This document shows positions 62,301 through 64,000 of a stretch of 64,000 nt of DNA, one piece after another. Positions within the stretch are counted from its first letter, which is position 1. Each line of letters starts with the position of its first letter. The translations under genes were made by a program, and so were the position numbers. Origin of the DNA: Hanleya hanleyi (Eukaryota > Mollusca > Polyplacophora > Lepidopleurida > Hanleyidae). Below the pieces are notes generated by a model that saw only the letters and a program-made list of their open reading frames with translations, had not been told where the DNA came from and made no database searches. The stretch lies in contig JAVTVY010025378.1 in NCBI GenBank assembly GCA_036873755.1, positions 1-64,000 on the forward strand, read 5' to 3'.

Positions 62301-62439
62301 TCAGGAAATCACTGCATGGATCATTCAGTGTTCAGGAGGAAAAGTTAGAAACTAATCTATTGCAGTTCTTTAGTAAAAATTTCTTAGAGCTACTTTCTCC
62401 TGTGGCAGCCAAATGAGCTACAGTGCAGTGGCACTATCT

Positions 62440-62760
62440 TTATATGTTTAAACCCAATCCTAACTTTACATAAACCCACTAATCCACTCTGCCCCTCTCG
62501 GCAGGCCCCGATCCGCTGGAAAGCCATATAAGCCCCTCTAAACCTGGTTGATAAGCGGTTTCCCTATTTCATTGGTAAAGTCCGGGTTTCCGGGCTGTAT
62601 ATGTTCAAACCCAATCCTAATTCATATGAACCCACCCATGATTTGATCGCCCTGGAGGAGCGCTTCAATTTGACAACTTCCGCGACCCATTTGGACCACT
62701 AGTGGCCCATTTCCACCCCGAATCGTCAAAAGGAAATTTCCCACAGCAAGCGCCGCCATT
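62440..62760 (-). repeat. Inverted copy of the composite ~160 bp repeat
   Basis: Matches 39430-39990 and 59480-59740 (CCTCTAAACCTGGTTGATAA, GGTAAAGTCCGGGTTTCCG). Confidence 0.7.
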
Positions 62761-62884
62761 TTGTTTGTTTATTTTTTGCGGAAAAGTAAAATGGGATCTT
62801 GAGGGACATTGACCTCAAAACAATTTGAATTGCATATGACCTATGTGACGCAAAGGGGAAATTGGGTCGTATTGACCTTTAACC

Positions 62885-63050
62885 TCTGAGTGCACTTTGT
62901 AACGCCACTTCCGGTTTCGGTCACGTGATTGGAAGTGACTTTCGACCCCTGCGCACCATTATTAATATCCGGCATTGTGCGCATGCGCAGGGGTCAAAGA
63001 TCACTTCCGATCACGTGATCGGAACCGGAAGTGGCGTCACAAAGTACACT
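62885..63050. repeat. Long imperfect hairpin
   Basis: The arms GCCACTTCCGGTTTCGGTCA ... CGACCCCTGCGCA (62900-62956) and TGCGCAGGGGTCAAAGATCA ... GAACCGGAAGTGGCGTC (62983-63043) pair over about 55 bp around a ~25 bp loop. Related arms occur at 42003-42055 and 59090-59140. Confidence 0.75.
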
Positions 63051-63684
63051 AAGAGGACAAAGGTCAACAGGACCCAATTCAACCTTTCTATACTACTAAC
63101 GAGTGAACTTTGTGCTATGAATAAAGACGTTTTTAGGGACGACATGGGGAAAGAAGTTATTGCATAACTTAATAGTATTTTATTTATTCAATTAGACAAG
63201 ACTCGAAATTATATTCATATTCAAATACTACTTTTGCCAATAAAGCTGTTTCACCTGCTTTAGTGTCGACTTACTCGTTTACTGGAATTACTTTGGAAGG
63301 TTTATCTAACAAACAAAAGCGATTTCTCCTATAAAAGGGTATTTCTCTTCCAACCACTCATAGCGACATACCAAAATTGTACTGGGCTCCCGAAATGTAT
63401 AAAAAAAGCATACAAAGCTAAATGTATATATTTGGTTCCAGAAGTTGTAATATCAAACATCTGTCCACTGTTAACAAGAGCCCTGCAGGAAGTGAACTCA
63501 TTTCGGGGTAATTATTGTGCTGCCATTTAAAACAATAGCCAAATATATGTGAATTTAAAAAAAAAATCCTGAAAATGTCGATCCTCAAACAGTTTTACAG
63601 AAGAACTAGATTGTAACTGACATCTACTTAGAATTTCTCGACTCTCTATACTACCATCTTCATCAGGACTATTTGGTAACATTG

Positions 63685-63737
63685 AAAACCAGCAGCATAT
63701 AAGTATCCCAATGGGTAGAAATTGTGCAACATTTTGG
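63685..63737 (+). mobile_element. Minute Penelope-like RT fragment
   Basis: CAGCAGCATATAAGTATCCC and the following bases encode QQHISIPMGRNCA, matching QQHIGIPMGTNCA of the RT copies. Confidence 0.5.
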
Positions 63738-63821
63738 GACGACTAATAATTTCAGTCATCTTCACGGATAAATTATAATATAAATATATTCCTACATTGT
63801 GAAACACCCTGCCAGAAAATA

Positions 63822-63897
63822 CTGGCTCGGGTGAGAATCGACCTCACGACTTAGGGGATACCGTCCCACTGCTCTACCAACTGAGCTACCGAGTCCA
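63822..63897 (-). tRNA. tRNA-like sequence (pseudo-tRNA or SINE head)
   Basis: The minus strand has a good A box (TAGCTCAGTTGG), a T-arm GTGAG-GTCGATT-CTCAC and a near-complete acceptor stem if one A is bulged. The anticodon region (GGGACGGTATCCC) does not form a standard 5 bp stem with a U33-containing 7-base loop, so I do not assign an amino acid. Confidence 0.45.
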
Positions 63898-64000
63898 TTT
63901 GGGAACACCTCGCTAATTCAATTCATTTCGCAGGTACGCGGCATATCGCCACGATAATTAGTGAACTTTGGATAAATATTCGAATATACAATTTCGACTA

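Noticed and set aside
63822..63897. Functional tRNA at the right edge
   Set aside because: The anticodon arm does not fold normally and the acceptor stem needs a bulge, so it is listed only as tRNA-like.

Overview
The window is repeat-rich nuclear DNA from a metazoan, most likely a marine invertebrate. Evidence for this is intron-split sushi/EGF exons with GT-AG borders, TATA boxes, AATAAA signals, a eukaryotic tRNA-Leu, LINE and Penelope-like reverse transcriptases, and Polinton/Maverick elements. I cannot name the phylum from sequence alone.

The main object is a nearly complete Polinton (Maverick) of about 20.1 kb at 5163-25239. It has long terminal inverted repeats (550 and 753 bp) that begin AGTAGTATAC. 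It encodes a protein-primed family B DNA polymerase, a retroviral-type integrase with a C-terminal chromodomain, an FtsK/HerA-type packaging ATPase, a double-jelly-roll major capsid protein, a penton-like minor capsid protein, an adenain-like protease and several small virion-type proteins. It also encodes two RING-finger proteins, a mucin-like single-pass membrane protein, three paralogues that I read as PC4-like DNA-binding proteins, and a tRNA-Leu(UAA) gene. Three ORFs (left-end PC4-like, penton, protease) each carry a single-base frameshift. Each TIR looks like an inward-facing promoter: a perfect NRF1-type palindrome, a perfect CRE, an array of 28-43 bp units containing CAAGATGGCCGC, and TATAAAAG. 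The same array unit recurs upstream of an internal RING gene.

A second, decayed Polinton of a related lineage lies at about 46.86-58.45 kb. It keeps the order PC4-like, PolB N-terminal fragment, PC4-like, integrase, ATPase, virion module, protease. It is interrupted by a Penelope-like fragment (with deletion of the integrase C-terminus, membrane gene and ATPase N-terminus) and by a CR1/L2-like LINE in the capsid gene, and its protease 3' end is tandemly duplicated.

Layout: 1-780 and 4.68-5.16 kb, ~155-170 bp tandem repeat; 0.85-2.35 kb, non-LTR retrotransposon fragments; 2.7-3.4 kb, tandem non-autonomous repeat; 5.16-25.24 kb, Polinton 1; 25.2-32.9 kb, minus-strand host gene exons with EGF-like and sushi domains, including a duplicated exon pair of which one exon has a premature stop; 35.0-36.6 kb, nested palindromic MITE-like structure made of GATATC units; 36.6-46.8 kb, interlinked repeats, Penelope-like copies in tail-to-tail arrangement, and C2H2 zinc-finger remnants; 46.86-58.45 kb, Polinton 2; 58.9-63.1 kb, inverted copies of the left-hand repeats, a third Penelope-like copy and a 157 bp tandem array; 63.82-63.90 kb, a tRNA-like sequence.
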